Shown: positions 1 to 9,153 of the stretch, one piece after another
How the letters are laid out: each line of letters opens with the position of its first letter
Numbering within the stretch: position 1 is the first letter of the stretch
Origin: Methylomonas methanica MC09
Lineage (GTDB): Bacteria > Pseudomonadota > Gammaproteobacteria > Methylococcales > Methylomonadaceae
DNA: 64,000 bases
Reading direction: 5' to 3'
Assembly: GCF_000214665.1 (NCBI RefSeq)
Contig: NC_015572.1
Coordinates: 3,286,001 to 3,350,000 of the forward strand
Made by a program: the position numbers and the translations under genes
The notes under the pieces: model-generated
What the model was told of the DNA's origin: nothing
Databases searched by the model: none
What the model saw: only the letters and a program-made list of their open reading frames with translations

Positions 1-1010
1 TGTAGCTTATGCATTGCGCCCTCATCGAAGCGGTAATGCGTCTTGCCGTGGGGACTGTGTTTGCTTAACAACTCAGCCGCCAGCGGCAAAATATCGCCGA
101 TACGTTCGCGTAAAGGCGGAATCCTAATCGGAAACACGCTTAATCTGAAGTACAAGTCCTCCCGAAACCGGCCTTGCCGCACATAGTCTTTTAATTTGCG
201 GTTAGTGGTCGCCAAAATTCTGACGCTTAACTCGATTTTACGCTGACTGCCCAAACGTTCGACTTCTTTTTCCTGCAACACCCTTAACAATTTGGCTTGC
301 AAGCCTAAATCCATTTCGGAAATTTCATCCAGCAATAAAGTGCCGCCCTGGGCTTGTTCGAATTTGCCCGGCATAGCTTGCGTCGCGCCGGTAAAAGCGC
401 CTTTTTCATACCCGAACAACATGGCTTCCAGCATATTTTCCGGAATGGCGGCGCAATTAATGGCTTCGAACGGACCGGCATGGTAATGCGAGTTGCGGTG
501 AATATAACGCGCCAGCACTTCCTTGCCGGTACCGCTTTCGCCTTCCAGTAACATGGTAACGTTGGTTTTGGCGACTTTATTCGCCAAACCGTACAGCTTT
601 TTCATATGCTCATCGGCCACCACGCGCTCCTGTTTAGGTAACGGCTCACCGACGATTAATTGCGCCACCTTGGCCACCAGGGCTTCGGCTTCAAAAGGCT
701 TGATCAGATAGTCGCAAGCGCCTGCCCGCATGGCTTCCACGGCACTGGGAACCGTGCCGTAAGCCGTCATCAACAATACCGGCAAACTTTCGAATTTTTG
801 CCCGAGATTTTGCAACAACTGCAATCCGTCCATGACCGGCATTTGCACATCGCTAACCACCAAACTCACCGCGCACTTTTGTAATTGACTGAGTGCTTCG
901 ATACCGTTTTTGGCGTAAATGACGCTATAACCTTCCAACTCCAAGGTATCGCAGAGCGCTTCGCGCAATGCCGCGTCGTCTTCCACGATAAGCACATCAT
1001 ATTGCTTCAT
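1..1010 (-). CDS. fleR: Sigma-54-dependent flagellar response regulator FleR/FlrC (3' end beyond window)
   Basis: Only the first ~336 residues are present; the rest lies outside the window. The protein opens MKQYDVLIVEDD and carries a receiver domain (about residues 1-120) with phosphoacceptor Asp in VVSDVQMP and the conserved Lys in LIKPFEAEA. An AAA+ sigma-54 activator domain follows: Walker A GESGTGKE, the sigma-54 contact loop GAFTGA ([11 protein letters not shown]) and Walker B GGTLLLDEI. In the family FleR is phosphorylated by FleS and activates class III flagellar (basal body, hook) promoters. The gene overlaps the end of the upstream histidine kinase by 14 bases, so the two are almost certainly one operon. 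The C-terminal HTH cannot be checked. Confidence 0.9.
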   Translation of the reverse strand, partial: MKQYDVLIVEDDAALREALCDTLELEGYSVIYAKNGIEALSQLQKCAVSLVVSDVQMPVMDGLQLLQNLGQKFESLPVLLMTAYGTVPSAVEAMRAGACDYLIKPFEAEALVAKVAQLIVGEPLPKQERVVADEHMKKLYGLANKVAKTNVTMLLEGESGTGKEVLARYIHRNSHYHAGPFEAINCAAIPENMLEAMLFGYEKGAFTGATQAMPGKFEQAQGGTLLLDEISEMDLGLQAKLLRVLQEKEVERLGSQRKIELSVRILATTNRKLKDYVRQGRFREDLYFRLSVFPIRIPPLRERIGDILPLAAELLSKHSPHGKTHYRFDEGAMHKL

Positions 1011-2205
1011 AATGATTCTCCAGACTGACGGACTCAAGGTCCGCCGATGACAAACTCAAACCCTGCTGCAAAACCGGCAAAGTCAACACAAATACGCTAC
1101 CCAGCCCCAATTCGGATCGGCAAGTCACCGAACCTTTGTGCGCCTTAACCACGCTGTCCACCACTGACAAACCCAAACCGGTACCGTGGGTCTTGGTGGT
1201 ATAAAACGGTTCGAACAACTGCGCTTGCCGGCCGGGATCGATACCCGGTCCATCGTCCCGAATACTGATCTCGACGCCTTGCCCGCTTTGCACCGCCGTC
1301 AGTCCGATCAAGCCCGCTCCGGACTCGATGGCATTGTTCAACAAATTCAACAAAGCGCCCCGCAGCGCATCCTGATTCCCCAGTAAGCTGTCTTGTGCAA
1401 CCCGGTTATCCAGCAAAAAAGTGCCGTCGAATTCTTCCATTCGTTCCGCAAGGTGCCGCAGCATGCCCTGCAAGGAAAATCCCTGCATGGCCAAACGGCC
1501 TTGCTTGGCATAAATCAGCATGTCATTGACTTGGCGTTCCAGATACTGCAAGCGCTCCAAAATTTTTTCGGAAAACCGCTGCCGTTTGATCTCGCTTAAT
1601 TGCGGCCGGCTCATTTGCGAGGCATACAAAATAGCGGTCGCCAGCGGCGTGCGCACTTGATGGGCCAGACTGGCGACCATCTCGCCCATGGCCGATAAAT
1701 GCTTTTGTTGCGCCAGCCTGTCTTGCAGAGTGCGCAATTCGCTGACATCCGATAACAAAATGATTTGCTCGGCATCGTTGCTGAGATGATTACGGGTAAG
1801 ACTGACGATACGGCCGTCCAACAGCTGGCGTTCGTGCGGCGAATCGGGAACCGGCAACAGGCTGCGCGCCATAATGTCTTGCCATTGCCGGCCCAACAAG
1901 GGCTCACCCAAAAATCCGATGGCGTTTTCATTACAATCGATAATGCGGTTTTGCGCGTCGAGCAGAATAACGGCGGCCGGTAACGCCGCCAAAATTTGCT
2001 GCAGACGGCTGGCCAGTTTCTCTTTTTCACTCAAAGTCGCCAGGCGCTCGCTGCGGGCCGCGGCCAACTGATTGTTGAGATGGGCAACCTGCTCTTGTAA
2101 GCCTTGATAGGATAACGCCAGATTTTCCGAAAGCTCGTTAAACATTCGGAACGCATCGGTCAGGCGTTCGGTTTTTTGTTGATATTGAAGGTGGCTTGGA
2201 TTCAT
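997..2205 (-). CDS. fleS: Flagellar two-component sensor histidine kinase FleS/FlrB
   Basis: 402-residue cytoplasmic kinase without membrane segments, as expected for FleS. An N-terminal coiled-coil stretch (to ~70) leads to a PAS domain (~70-165), a HisKA box with the phosphoacceptor His in SLAHQVRTPLATA, an N box (LLNLLNNAIESG), and G boxes DDGPGIDP and GTGLGLSVV. Soluble PAS kinases of this architecture phosphorylate FleR. It overlaps fleR by 14 bases and lies downstream of fleQ, the Pseudomonas/Vibrio order. A sigma-54 promoter sits ~35 bases upstream of the start (see 2239-2254), consistent with FleQ activation. Confidence 0.9.
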   Translation of the reverse strand: MNPSHLQYQQKTERLTDAFRMFNELSENLALSYQGLQEQVAHLNNQLAAARSERLATLSEKEKLASRLQQILAALPAAVILLDAQNRIIDCNENAIGFLGEPLLGRQWQDIMARSLLPVPDSPHERQLLDGRIVSLTRNHLSNDAEQIILLSDVSELRTLQDRLAQQKHLSAMGEMVASLAHQVRTPLATAILYASQMSRPQLSEIKRQRFSEKILERLQYLERQVNDMLIYAKQGRLAMQGFSLQGMLRHLAERMEEFDGTFLLDNRVAQDSLLGNQDALRGALLNLLNNAIESGAGLIGLTAVQSGQGVEISIRDDGPGIDPGRQAQLFEPFYTTKTHGTGLGLSVVDSVVKAHKGSVTCRSELGLGSVFVLTLPVLQQGLSLSSADLESVSLENHYEAI

Positions 2206-2238
2206 GGCTATTCAGACTTTTAACTGTATTCAGCCAAA

Positions 2239-2254
2239 AGCAAAATTCAAGCCA
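2239..2254 (-). promoter_or_regulatory. Sigma-54 (-24/-12) promoter of fleSR
   Basis: On the minus strand the sequence reads TGGCTTGAATTTTGCT, with GG and GC elements 12 bases apart, the spacing required by RpoN holoenzyme. It lies in the 109-base gap between fleQ and fleS, about 35 bases before the fleS ATG. FleQ is a sigma-54 activator and fleSR is its classical target, so position and motif agree. Confidence 0.7.
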
Positions 2255-2314
2255 TATTATTATTTGTTATTTATTAATAACTTAGATTCGCCAAAGCCAT
2301 TATTTTGACGCGGA

Positions 2315-3805
2315 TCAGGCCGCATCCACTTTTCTTAATTTTTCCACCAGGGTGGTACGGCGCATGTTAAGCAATTTAGCCGCATGCGCCACCACACCGT
2401 TGCACTCCTCCAGCGCTTGGCGGATCAATTCGTTTTCCAAATCGCTCAGGTACTCTTTTAAGTCGATACCTTGTTCGGGCAAATGGACGGCCGCGCCGGA
2501 CGCCGGCAGAACAGCCTGCTCGCTCCCGCCGGCCGGCCGGCTAAGCGCTTCATTTGTCGCCACCTCAACTTCCTGCCAATCCAGTTTAGATTCCGGCGGC
2601 ACTTCATAGCCTTGGAACTTTTCCGGTAAATCGCCGGCATCCACCAAGCGATCCGGATAAATAATGGCCAAACGCTCGATCAGATTGGAAAGTTCCCGCA
2701 CGTTGCCCGGCCAATGATGCTGCATCAGCACTGCAATTGCATTGCGCGACAGCTTGACCGATCCCCTGTTGGCCGCCTCCATGCGTCCGATCAAATCGGC
2801 TACCAAATAAGGTATGTCATCCGAGCGTTCCCGCAACGCCGGCACTTCAATCGGGAATACGTTCAAACGGTAGAATAAGTCTTCGCGAAAACGTTTTTCG
2901 CTAATTTCCTGTTCCAGTTTCCTATGAGTGGCCGCGACAATACGCACATCGCACTGTATGGTTTTATTGCTGCCGACCCGTTCGAAGGTGCGCTCCTGCA
3001 ATACACGCAACAATTTAACCTGCATCGGCATCGGCATGTCGCCGATTTCATCCAGAAACAAAGTGCCGCCCTCGGCCAGTTCGAACCGGCCCTGCCGTGA
3101 AGTCAACGCACCGGTAAACGCGCCTTTTTCGTGGCCGAATAACTCGCTTTCCAACAACTCGCCGGGGATGGCGCCGCAATTGACCGGCACAAAGGGTTTA
3201 TCCTTACGCAGAGATGCGCGGTGCAGGGCCTGGGCCACCACTTCCTTACCCGTGCCGGATTCGCCCAAAATCAGTACAGTGGCATCCGACTTGGCGACCT
3301 GATCTATCAGTTCGCGGGTTTTTTGTATCGCCTTGCTGCGTCCGGCCAAGCCCTTATGGGATTGCGCTTTTTTCGCCGGGCTCTGCAATTGAATCAGGTT
3401 ATTCAGTTCTTCCGTCAATACCGGGTAGGTCGTAGGCCACTCCAACACCCGCGACACCATCTGCTGAATGGAACTGGATACCGGTTGGGCCTCTTTTTCC
3501 ACCAGCAGAAAAACCGGCATATCGCCGGATTTTTCCGTCACCATTCTGAGTAATGTTGCTTGCTTCTCGGCAGCGGCCCCCACAAAAACCGCATCGAATC
3601 CGGACAAGTCTTCCAAAATCGGCTGACATTCGCCGCTACCAACCGCCGTCAATTCATATTCCAGAAACCTCAGCACGGTCTCAACTTGCTGAGCTCTGAT
3701 TACATTGTCATCAATTAGCAAAATGTCGGGTAAAACCATGCGGGCATACTCAATGGAAGGATGTATCTGATCAAGGGGCGATTTCAAGCTTTTCAAGTTA
3801 AGCAT
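2315..3805 (-). CDS. fleQ: Flagellar master regulator FleQ/FlrA (sigma-54 activator)
   Basis: 496 residues: N-terminal FleQ-type receiver-like domain (ILLIDDN onward, ~27-140), AAA+ domain with Walker A GESGTGKE, sigma-54 loop GAFTGA ([13 protein letters not shown]), Walker [12 protein letters not shown] and the WPGNVREL region, then a Fis-type HTH at the C terminus ([14 protein letters not shown]). In the family it activates early flagellar genes and binds cyclic-di-GMP, switching between flagellum and matrix genes. The start shown gives ~22 residues more than Pseudomonas FleQ; the internal Met before [11 protein letters not shown] (near 3740) is the likelier start. First gene of the fleQ-fleS-fleR set, each same strand. 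Confidence 0.88.
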   Translation of the reverse strand: MLNLKSLKSPLDQIHPSIEYARMVLPDILLIDDNVIRAQQVETVLRFLEYELTAVGSGECQPILEDLSGFDAVFVGAAAEKQATLLRMVTEKSGDMPVFLLVEKEAQPVSSSIQQMVSRVLEWPTTYPVLTEELNNLIQLQSPAKKAQSHKGLAGRSKAIQKTRELIDQVAKSDATVLILGESGTGKEVVAQALHRASLRKDKPFVPVNCGAIPGELLESELFGHEKGAFTGALTSRQGRFELAEGGTLFLDEIGDMPMPMQVKLLRVLQERTFERVGSNKTIQCDVRIVAATHRKLEQEISEKRFREDLFYRLNVFPIEVPALRERSDDIPYLVADLIGRMEAANRGSVKLSRNAIAVLMQHHWPGNVRELSNLIERLAIIYPDRLVDAGDLPEKFQGYEVPPESKLDWQEVEVATNEALSRPAGGSEQAVLPASGAAVHLPEQGIDLKEYLSDLENELIRQALEECNGVVAHAAKLLNMRRTTLVEKLRKVDAA

Positions 3806-3976
3806 CGAATCCCGATATTGTCAAAAACCCACGGGTTTCAAATTGTTGAACGACAAACCTCGGCTGCCTCTCAATAATTGTCGTCCATATTGTCACCTTA
3901 AAAAAACCTTAACGACTTGACAAATATTCGCCAGCATAGAAACTAGCGGTATGTTTTGTAACCCTGAGCCACTTCA

Positions 3977-5230
3977 TTGAATGATATTCCGTTAAGTATA
4001 CTGATCGGTGTACTGGTCCTTTTGCTGCTTTTATCCGCTTTTTTCTCTGGCTCCGAAACTGCTTTGATGACGCTAAACCGTTATCGGCTTAAACATTTGG
4101 TTAAACAGAAACACCGTGGCGCCACCAAGGCCCACCAGCTGCTTAAAAGACCCGATCGCTTGATCGGCTTGATTTTATTGGGCAATAATTTCGTTAACAT
4201 ACTGGCCTCTTCAATTGCCACGGTAATTGCCATCCGTGTGGGAGGCGATGAAGCCATCCCCGCTGCCACCGCCATTTTGACCATCCTGGTTTTGATATTC
4301 GCCGAAGTCACCCCCAAAACCCTGGCCGCCCTCAGGCCTGAAAAACTGGCATTTATTTCCTCCTGGGTTTATGCACCGTTATTGAAAGTGTTTTACCCCA
4401 TTGTCTGGATCGTTAACACAATTTCCAATGTGCTGCTACGGATCATTGGCGTCAACCCCAAAAAAGCTAAAATAGACAGCCTGGACAAGGACGAATTAAA
4501 AAGTATCGTTTCGGACACCGACCATCTGCTGCCGGCGCGTTATCAAAATATGCTGCTCAGTATTCTGGACCTGGAATCCGCCAGCGTTGAAGACATCATG
4601 ACGCAACGCAAGGAAATCATCGGTATCGATCTGGAAGACAGCGTCGAGGACATTATCGAGCAATTGCGCAACAGCCCACATACCCGTCTGCCGGTCTATA
4701 AAAAGAACATCGACCGGGTGATCGGCTTTTTGCATATTCGCAGTGTTTTAGCGCAGATAAATCACACCGAATTCGACAAACAAAGCATTACCGACAGCCT
4801 GAGCAAACCGTTCTTTATTCCGGCCAGCACCTCTATTCATAAACAAATGCAGATTTTCAAAACCGAAAAATTGCGTATCGGCTTAGTGGTCGATGAATAC
4901 GGCGATGTACAGGGCTTGGTCACATTAGATGATTTACTGCAGGAAATCGTCGGCGAATTAGTGGCCGAGGAACCCGATATCAAAATGCAGAAAGACGGCA
5001 GTTATCTGGTCGATGCCAGCGTAACCGTTAGAGAGCTCAACCGCGTCACGCATTGGGATCTGCCCACCGAAGGCCCTAAAACCTTGAACGGACTGATCAT
5101 CGAATACATGGAAACCATCCCTGAACCGGGTACCAGTATCAAACTGCACGGACAAATAGTGGAAATTATCCAACGCGATGAAAACACCGTTAAGTTCGTA
5201 CGCTTTCATCCGGAAATCGAAACGCCTTAA
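3977..5230 (+). CDS. CorB/YfjD-type membrane protein with CBS pair (CNNM/HlyC-CorC family)
   Basis: 417 residues: CNNM (DUF21) transmembrane domain from residue ~5 with the family signature FSGSETALMTLNRYRLKHL, three or four membrane segments to ~150, a tandem CBS domain (~195-320) and a C-terminal CorC/HlyC domain (to ~410). Family members are linked to Mg2+/Co2+ transport or resistance. An in-frame stop closely upstream leaves TTG as the only start in register, and no clear ribosome binding site precedes it. It is divergent from fleQ; the following gene starts 185 bases later. A short hairpin (TTAGCT/AGCTAA) lies just after the stop. Confidence 0.85.
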   Translation: MNDIPLSILIGVLVLLLLLSAFFSGSETALMTLNRYRLKHLVKQKHRGATKAHQLLKRPDRLIGLILLGNNFVNILASSIATVIAIRVGGDEAIPAATAILTILVLIFAEVTPKTLAALRPEKLAFISSWVYAPLLKVFYPIVWIVNTISNVLLRIIGVNPKKAKIDSLDKDELKSIVSDTDHLLPARYQNMLLSILDLESASVEDIMTQRKEIIGIDLEDSVEDIIEQLRNSPHTRLPVYKKNIDRVIGFLHIRSVLAQINHTEFDKQSITDSLSKPFFIPASTSIHKQMQIFKTEKLRIGLVVDEYGDVQGLVTLDDLLQEIVGELVAEEPDIKMQKDGSYLVDASVTVRELNRVTHWDLPTEGPKTLNGLIIEYMETIPEPGTSIKLHGQIVEIIQRDENTVKFVRFHPEIETP

Positions 5231-5415
5231 GCTATTGTCTTAGCTTGCAGCTAAAGCTTTGTCCGGACCTTGTTCATTGAATTTTTCTTCAGAGTTGAAT
5301 ACACGCAGCACTTTACAAGACGCTTTTTAAGCTGCCAAGTCCGCCGCAAAAGTTCAAGCATGACGAATAACCTAGTAATACAGTAAACTATAGCCTTTAA
5401 AAACACACAGATGCC

Positions 5416-6123
5416 ATGACTGCGACCGATAACGTTCACCCTCAAGAAATCCATAAATTCGGCTCTCGGGCAGAGCATTGGTGGGATCCCAACGGCGAAT
5501 TTAAGACCCTGCACGATGTTAATCCGCTTAGATTGCGTTTCATACAGCAGTTTGCCGAATTGCCCGGCAAGCGCTTGGTCGATGTAGGCTGCGGCGGTGG
5601 AATTTTGACCGAAGGCCTGGCCAAGGCCGGTGCGGATGTCTTGGGCATCGATCTTAGCGAAGATCTGATCGACATCGCCGATTTGCATGGTCTGGAAACC
5701 GGCATTAATGCTCATTACCAAAAAATCAGCGCCGAAAGTTTGGCGGAGCAACAACCCGCCGGGTTCGATCATGTCACCTGCATGGAAATGCTGGAACACG
5801 TCCCGGATCCCGCCTCTATCATTCGCGCTTGCGCGACCTTGGTCAAACCGGGGGGCATGGTGTTTTTTTCCACCCTAAACCGGGTACCTAAAGCCTATCT
5901 GCTGGCCATCCTGGCCGCCGAACACATACTCAAAATGCTGCCCCAAGGCACACACGACTATAAAACTTTTATCAAGCCGTCGGAATTATGCCAATCGGCC
6001 CGCAATGCCGGACTGGAATTACAAGGAATGACCGGCATTGAGTACAACCCTTTCAGTAAGAAATTCAGTTTGGGAAAAGACATCGGTGTCAATTACATCG
6101 CCGCCTTTAGGCGCTCTGAGTGA
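5416..6123 (+). CDS. ubiG: Ubiquinone biosynthesis O-methyltransferase UbiG
   Basis: 235-residue class I SAM methyltransferase. Motif I is VDVGCGGGIL, followed by VLGIDLSEDLI and the UbiG-typical segment HVTCMEMLEHVPDP. The N terminus (EIHKFGSRAEHWWDPNGEFKTLHDVNPLRL) is diagnostic of UbiG. It performs both O-methylation steps of ubiquinone synthesis at the inner face of the cytoplasmic membrane. It is first in a tight cluster, six bases before a HAD phosphatase, then an SDR: the ubiG-mupP-yciK order seen in pseudomonads. Confidence 0.95.
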   Translation: MTATDNVHPQEIHKFGSRAEHWWDPNGEFKTLHDVNPLRLRFIQQFAELPGKRLVDVGCGGGILTEGLAKAGADVLGIDLSEDLIDIADLHGLETGINAHYQKISAESLAEQQPAGFDHVTCMEMLEHVPDPASIIRACATLVKPGGMVFFSTLNRVPKAYLLAILAAEHILKMLPQGTHDYKTFIKPSELCQSARNAGLELQGMTGIEYNPFSKKFSLGKDIGVNYIAAFRRSE

Positions 6124-6129
6124 TCGTCC

Positions 6130-6804
6130 ATGAACGGTTTTAAATTGGATTGCGTACTGTTTGATCTGGATGGAACGTTGGTCGATACGGCGCCCGATCT
6201 GGTGGCTTGCCTCAATCAGGCGTTAGCTGCGTACGACCTCCCCGCCACCCGGGATGCAGATATCAAGCACTGCATTTCCATGGGCGCGCTGGCCATGATC
6301 AAATACGCCGCTCCGAACTTAGACTCCAGCAAACAAAATCAATTGCTGGATTACATGTTGGATTGTTATCAAAGCAACATTGCCGCGCACAGCCGATTTT
6401 TCGATGGGATTTCCGAAACCCTGGCGACCATCGAGACGCTAGGCCTGAAATGGGGCGTCGTCACCAATAAGCGCGAACGCTTCACCTTACCGCTGATGGA
6501 TGCCTTAAACCTCAGCAGCAGAGCGGCTTGCGTAGTCAGCGGCGATACCACGGCCAACAGCAAACCGCATCCAGAGCCGATGTTGGCCGCCTGCAGGCAA
6601 GCCGGAGTCAGCCCCGAGAACTGCGTGTATATCGGCGATGCTTCGCATGATATCGCCGCCGGCAAAAACGCCAACATGAAAACGCTCGCCGCTCTATACG
6701 GTTACATCAAGGAAAACGACCAACCCGAGAATTGGGGCGCGGACGCCCTCATCGAACATCCGCAACAATTACAGCAATGGATACAGGCTACGCTATGCCA
6801 TTAA
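6130..6804 (+). CDS. HAD phosphatase: MurNAc-6-phosphate phosphatase MupP or phosphoglycolate phosphatase Gph
   Basis: 224-residue HAD hydrolase with motif I FDLDGTLVDTAPD (nucleophile Asp), motif II in WGVVTNKR, the Lys region SKPHPEP and motif IV YIGDASHDI; the cap lies between motifs I and II. Sequence alone fits Gph (2-phosphoglycolate) and MupP (N-acetylmuramate-6-phosphate, in peptidoglycan recycling). Lying between ubiG and yciK matches the mupP locus of Pseudomonas, so MupP is a serious alternative to the usual Gph label. It starts six bases after ubiG and overlaps the next gene by ten bases, implying coupled translation. Confidence 0.85.
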   Translation: MNGFKLDCVLFDLDGTLVDTAPDLVACLNQALAAYDLPATRDADIKHCISMGALAMIKYAAPNLDSSKQNQLLDYMLDCYQSNIAAHSRFFDGISETLATIETLGLKWGVVTNKRERFTLPLMDALNLSSRAACVVSGDTTANSKPHPEPMLAACRQAGVSPENCVYIGDASHDIAAGKNANMKTLAALYGYIKENDQPENWGADALIEHPQQLQQWIQATLCH

Positions 6805-7523
6805 GCAATCAGGTCATACTCGTCACCGGCGCGGGCGGCGGACTCGGCGGCACGGCTGCTTTAGCCCTGGCCAAACAAGGCGCGCAAATCATTCTGCTGG
6901 ATAAACGCATCCCTAAGCTGGAACGTATTTACGACGCCATCGTAAACGACGGCGGACCGGAACCGGTGATGTATCCTTTCGATTTGGCCGGCGCAAGCGA
7001 GGAGCAATATCAGGAGATGGCCGACGCCATTGAACAACGTTACGGCGCTCTGCAGGGTTTATTGCATTCCGCCGCCGAATTGAGCGCTTACACCCCGATA
7101 GCCATCCATAAAACCCAGGATTGGGGGCACACGCTCAATGTGAACCTAAACGCGCCTTTTTTGTTGTGCCGCGTGCTGCTGCCTTTGTTGCAAAAAAGTG
7201 TCCACGCCTCAATCGTGTTTACCTCGGACTCCAGCACTAGAAAGCCGCAAGCCTATAGCGGTGCTTTCGGGGTATCGAAAATAGCATTGGAAGGCTTCGC
7301 CAAGATTCTGGCCGAAGAATTGGAAGCCGGGGGAAAAATACGCGTTAACTCCTTGATTCCGGGGCCAGTTAACTCCCCGTTACGTAAAAAAGTCTATCCC
7401 GGTGAGGACAAAAGCGTATTGCCCGAAATGAGTAGTCTGGCCCCCATTTACTGTTATTTATTTGACACAGCCAGCATAGGCGTAACTGGTCAAATAATTG
7501 ACGCACAAAACTTTACACGTTGA
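6795..7523 (+). CDS. YciK-family short-chain dehydrogenase/reductase with Tyr-to-Phe at the catalytic site
   Basis: 242 residues from the chosen ATG (MPLSNQVILVTGAGGGLGG). An open frame continues upstream inside the phosphatase gene, but the Rossmann strand begins directly after this Met. NAD(P) motif TGAGGGLGG is intact, and a Ser occupies the usual place in IVFTSDSSTRK. The segment that should hold the catalytic YxxxK reads AFGVSK, so the Tyr is Phe while the Lys remains. E. coli YciK carries Tyr here. The substrate of YciK is unknown. Third gene of the ubiG cluster, overlapping the HAD gene; its stop is nine bases before the sufT ATG. Confidence 0.85.
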   Translation: MPLSNQVILVTGAGGGLGGTAALALAKQGAQIILLDKRIPKLERIYDAIVNDGGPEPVMYPFDLAGASEEQYQEMADAIEQRYGALQGLLHSAAELSAYTPIAIHKTQDWGHTLNVNLNAPFLLCRVLLPLLQKSVHASIVFTSDSSTRKPQAYSGAFGVSKIALEGFAKILAEELEAGGKIRVNSLIPGPVNSPLRKKVYPGEDKSVLPEMSSLAPIYCYLFDTASIGVTGQIIDAQNFTR

Positions 7524-7531
7524 ATATCACT

Positions 7532-8080
7532 ATGGCAGAAAGAGAAGTCGTTACCTTAACCCGTGACGTTAACATGGTCACCATTCCCGATGGTTATCAC
7601 GGCACCTTGAATAAAGGCCAGGAAGTAACCATTCATCAGTCGCTGGGCAGCAATTACACGGTAATCACCGATTACGGACACATGGTACGGATTGCCGGCA
7701 GCGATGCCGACGCCTTGGGTAAGGAAAGCCACGAATTACAAACCCTGGTTTCCGAAACCGATACCAAGGCCGTGGAGAAAAATTGCTGGGAAGTCATGAA
7801 AACGGTGTACGACCCGGAAATTCCGGTCAATATTGTCGACCTGGGTTTGGTTTACGGCTGCGAAGTCACCAGCAACCCTGAAGGCGGCAATGCCGTGCAC
7901 ATCCGTATGACGCTGACGGCGCCGGGTTGCGGCATGGGGCCCGTGATTCAAAGCGACGTGGAAAAGTGTGTCCGCGCCTTGCCCGGCGTCACATCGGTCG
8001 ATGTGGAGGTGGTTCTCGATCCGCCCTGGTCACGTGAAATGATGTCGGAAGTGGCTCAAGTCCAACTGGGTTTATTTTAA
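7532..8080 (+). CDS. sufT: SufT-type Fe-S cluster maturation protein (DUF59/MIP18)
   Basis: 182 residues from the ATG (MAEREVVTLTRDV). An N-terminal β-rich extension (~1-80) precedes a DUF59 domain carrying VYDPEIPVNIVDLGLVYG and the Cys motif LTAPGCGMGP, then the family C terminus DPPWSREMM. This long form is called SufT and assists Fe-S cluster maturation in the cytosol; no other suf gene is nearby. An upstream in-frame TTG overlapping the yciK stop is a less likely start. Apparently the last gene of the ubiG cluster. Confidence 0.88.
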   Translation: MAEREVVTLTRDVNMVTIPDGYHGTLNKGQEVTIHQSLGSNYTVITDYGHMVRIAGSDADALGKESHELQTLVSETDTKAVEKNCWEVMKTVYDPEIPVNIVDLGLVYGCEVTSNPEGGNAVHIRMTLTAPGCGMGPVIQSDVEKCVRALPGVTSVDVEVVLDPPWSREMMSEVAQVQLGLF

Positions 8081-8088
8081 TCGGACAA

Positions 8089-8106
8089 GTGGCAAAAAAT
8101 TGCCAC
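8089..8106 (+). terminator. Short hairpin after sufT
   Basis: Perfect 7-bp stem (GTGGCAA / TTGCCAC) with an AAAA loop begins 8 bases after the sufT stop. It lacks a following T-tract, so intrinsic termination is doubtful; it may instead stabilise the mRNA end. Confidence 0.35.
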
Positions 8107-8215
8107 CCAGCCAAGCAAAACAACATAACCAATTGAAAAACTTACATTAATTAACTTTGGCACATCTATCGCTTTGATAACGGTAAACCGTTAATTCAAG
8201 ACCTGAGGAAGTGTC

Positions 8216-9100
8216 ATGAAAGAAAAAGCAGCCGAATTAGCCATAGTCAGCAATAAAAGTTTTGAAGCGTCCACCGCAGTCAATCTTCATCATTACGACA
8301 TCAGCAGCGCCTTGCAAACTTCGCTGGAATTCATTGAGCTGATCACCATCTTCTGCAATAAAATCCAGGCCACCATTCCGCATAACAGTGCCGAATACAC
8401 TAACAGCGAGTTCGATTTAACGTTTACGCGCGGCGTGATTGCCCGGCATTCCTGTACATATGCCTTGAAAGTTGAAGACCAACAGCTGGGAGAATTGAAA
8501 CTGACCCGCAGCCAACGTTTCAGCAAGGACGAACTCAGAATGCTGGAAAGTTTGTTGTGCTGCCTGATATACCCGCTCAAAAATGCCACCTTGTTTCAAC
8601 AAGCCTTACAGATGGCATATACCGACCCGTTAACCAAAACCCATAACCGTACCGCTTTCAACGATACCCTGATGCGCGAAATGAAAAGGGCCAATCGTTG
8701 CCGGCAGAATTTGTCCATCATCTTCGTGGATGTCGACCATTTTAAATCGATTAACGATCAATACGGTCATAACTGCGGCGACTTAGCGTTGGCCTCCGTA
8801 GCCAGCTGGGTCAAAGACAGCGTTAGGGCCAGCGATATCGTGTTTCGCTTTGGTGGCGAAGAGTTTGTGGTGCTATTGGCCGATACCCATATGGATGACG
8901 CCAACATCATAGCCGAACGGATTAGAACCGATATAGAATCGCACACCCTGGCTTATGGCATGGATGTGCTCAACATCACCGCCAGCCTCGGCGTCAGCAC
9001 TCTGCAAGAGCATGATACGGTTGACGATATTATCAAACGCGCGGACACCGCGATGTATCAAGCCAAGAAACTGGGCCGCAACCGGGTTTGCCTGGGCTGA
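8216..9100 (+). CDS. Diguanylate cyclase (GAF-like + GGDEF)
   Basis: 294 residues, no membrane segment. A GAF-like N-terminal region (~20-135) is followed by a GGDEF domain starting at YTDPLTKTHNR. The active-site loop is FGGEEF, with an inhibitory I-site RASD five residues upstream; metal-binding Asp in VDVDHFKSIND. It should make cyclic-di-GMP and be product-inhibited. Good ribosome binding site (GAGGAAG) before the ATG. Monocistronic between sufT and the convergent lolA. Confidence 0.9.
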   Translation: MKEKAAELAIVSNKSFEASTAVNLHHYDISSALQTSLEFIELITIFCNKIQATIPHNSAEYTNSEFDLTFTRGVIARHSCTYALKVEDQQLGELKLTRSQRFSKDELRMLESLLCCLIYPLKNATLFQQALQMAYTDPLTKTHNRTAFNDTLMREMKRANRCRQNLSIIFVDVDHFKSINDQYGHNCGDLALASVASWVKDSVRASDIVFRFGGEEFVVLLADTHMDDANIIAERIRTDIESHTLAYGMDVLNITASLGVSTLQEHDTVDDIIKRADTAMYQAKKLGRNRVCLG

Positions 9101-9111
9101 TTCGGTAAGCG

Positions 9112-9144
9112 GACGTTCGTGCGTCGGAGTTTTGCACGAACGTC
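9112..9144. terminator. Stem-loop between convergent genes
   Basis: Perfect 11-bp inverted repeat GACGTTCGTGC / GCACGAACGTC with an 11-base loop sits between the stops of the diguanylate cyclase (plus) and lolA (minus). No long T-run on either side, but its position suggests a bidirectional transcription end. Confidence 0.5.
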
Positions 9145-9153
9145 GCCCATCCT

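Noticed and set aside
3917..3945. TTGACA as -35 of a promoter for the corB-like gene
   Set aside because: No acceptable -10 hexamer at 16-18 bases spacing.
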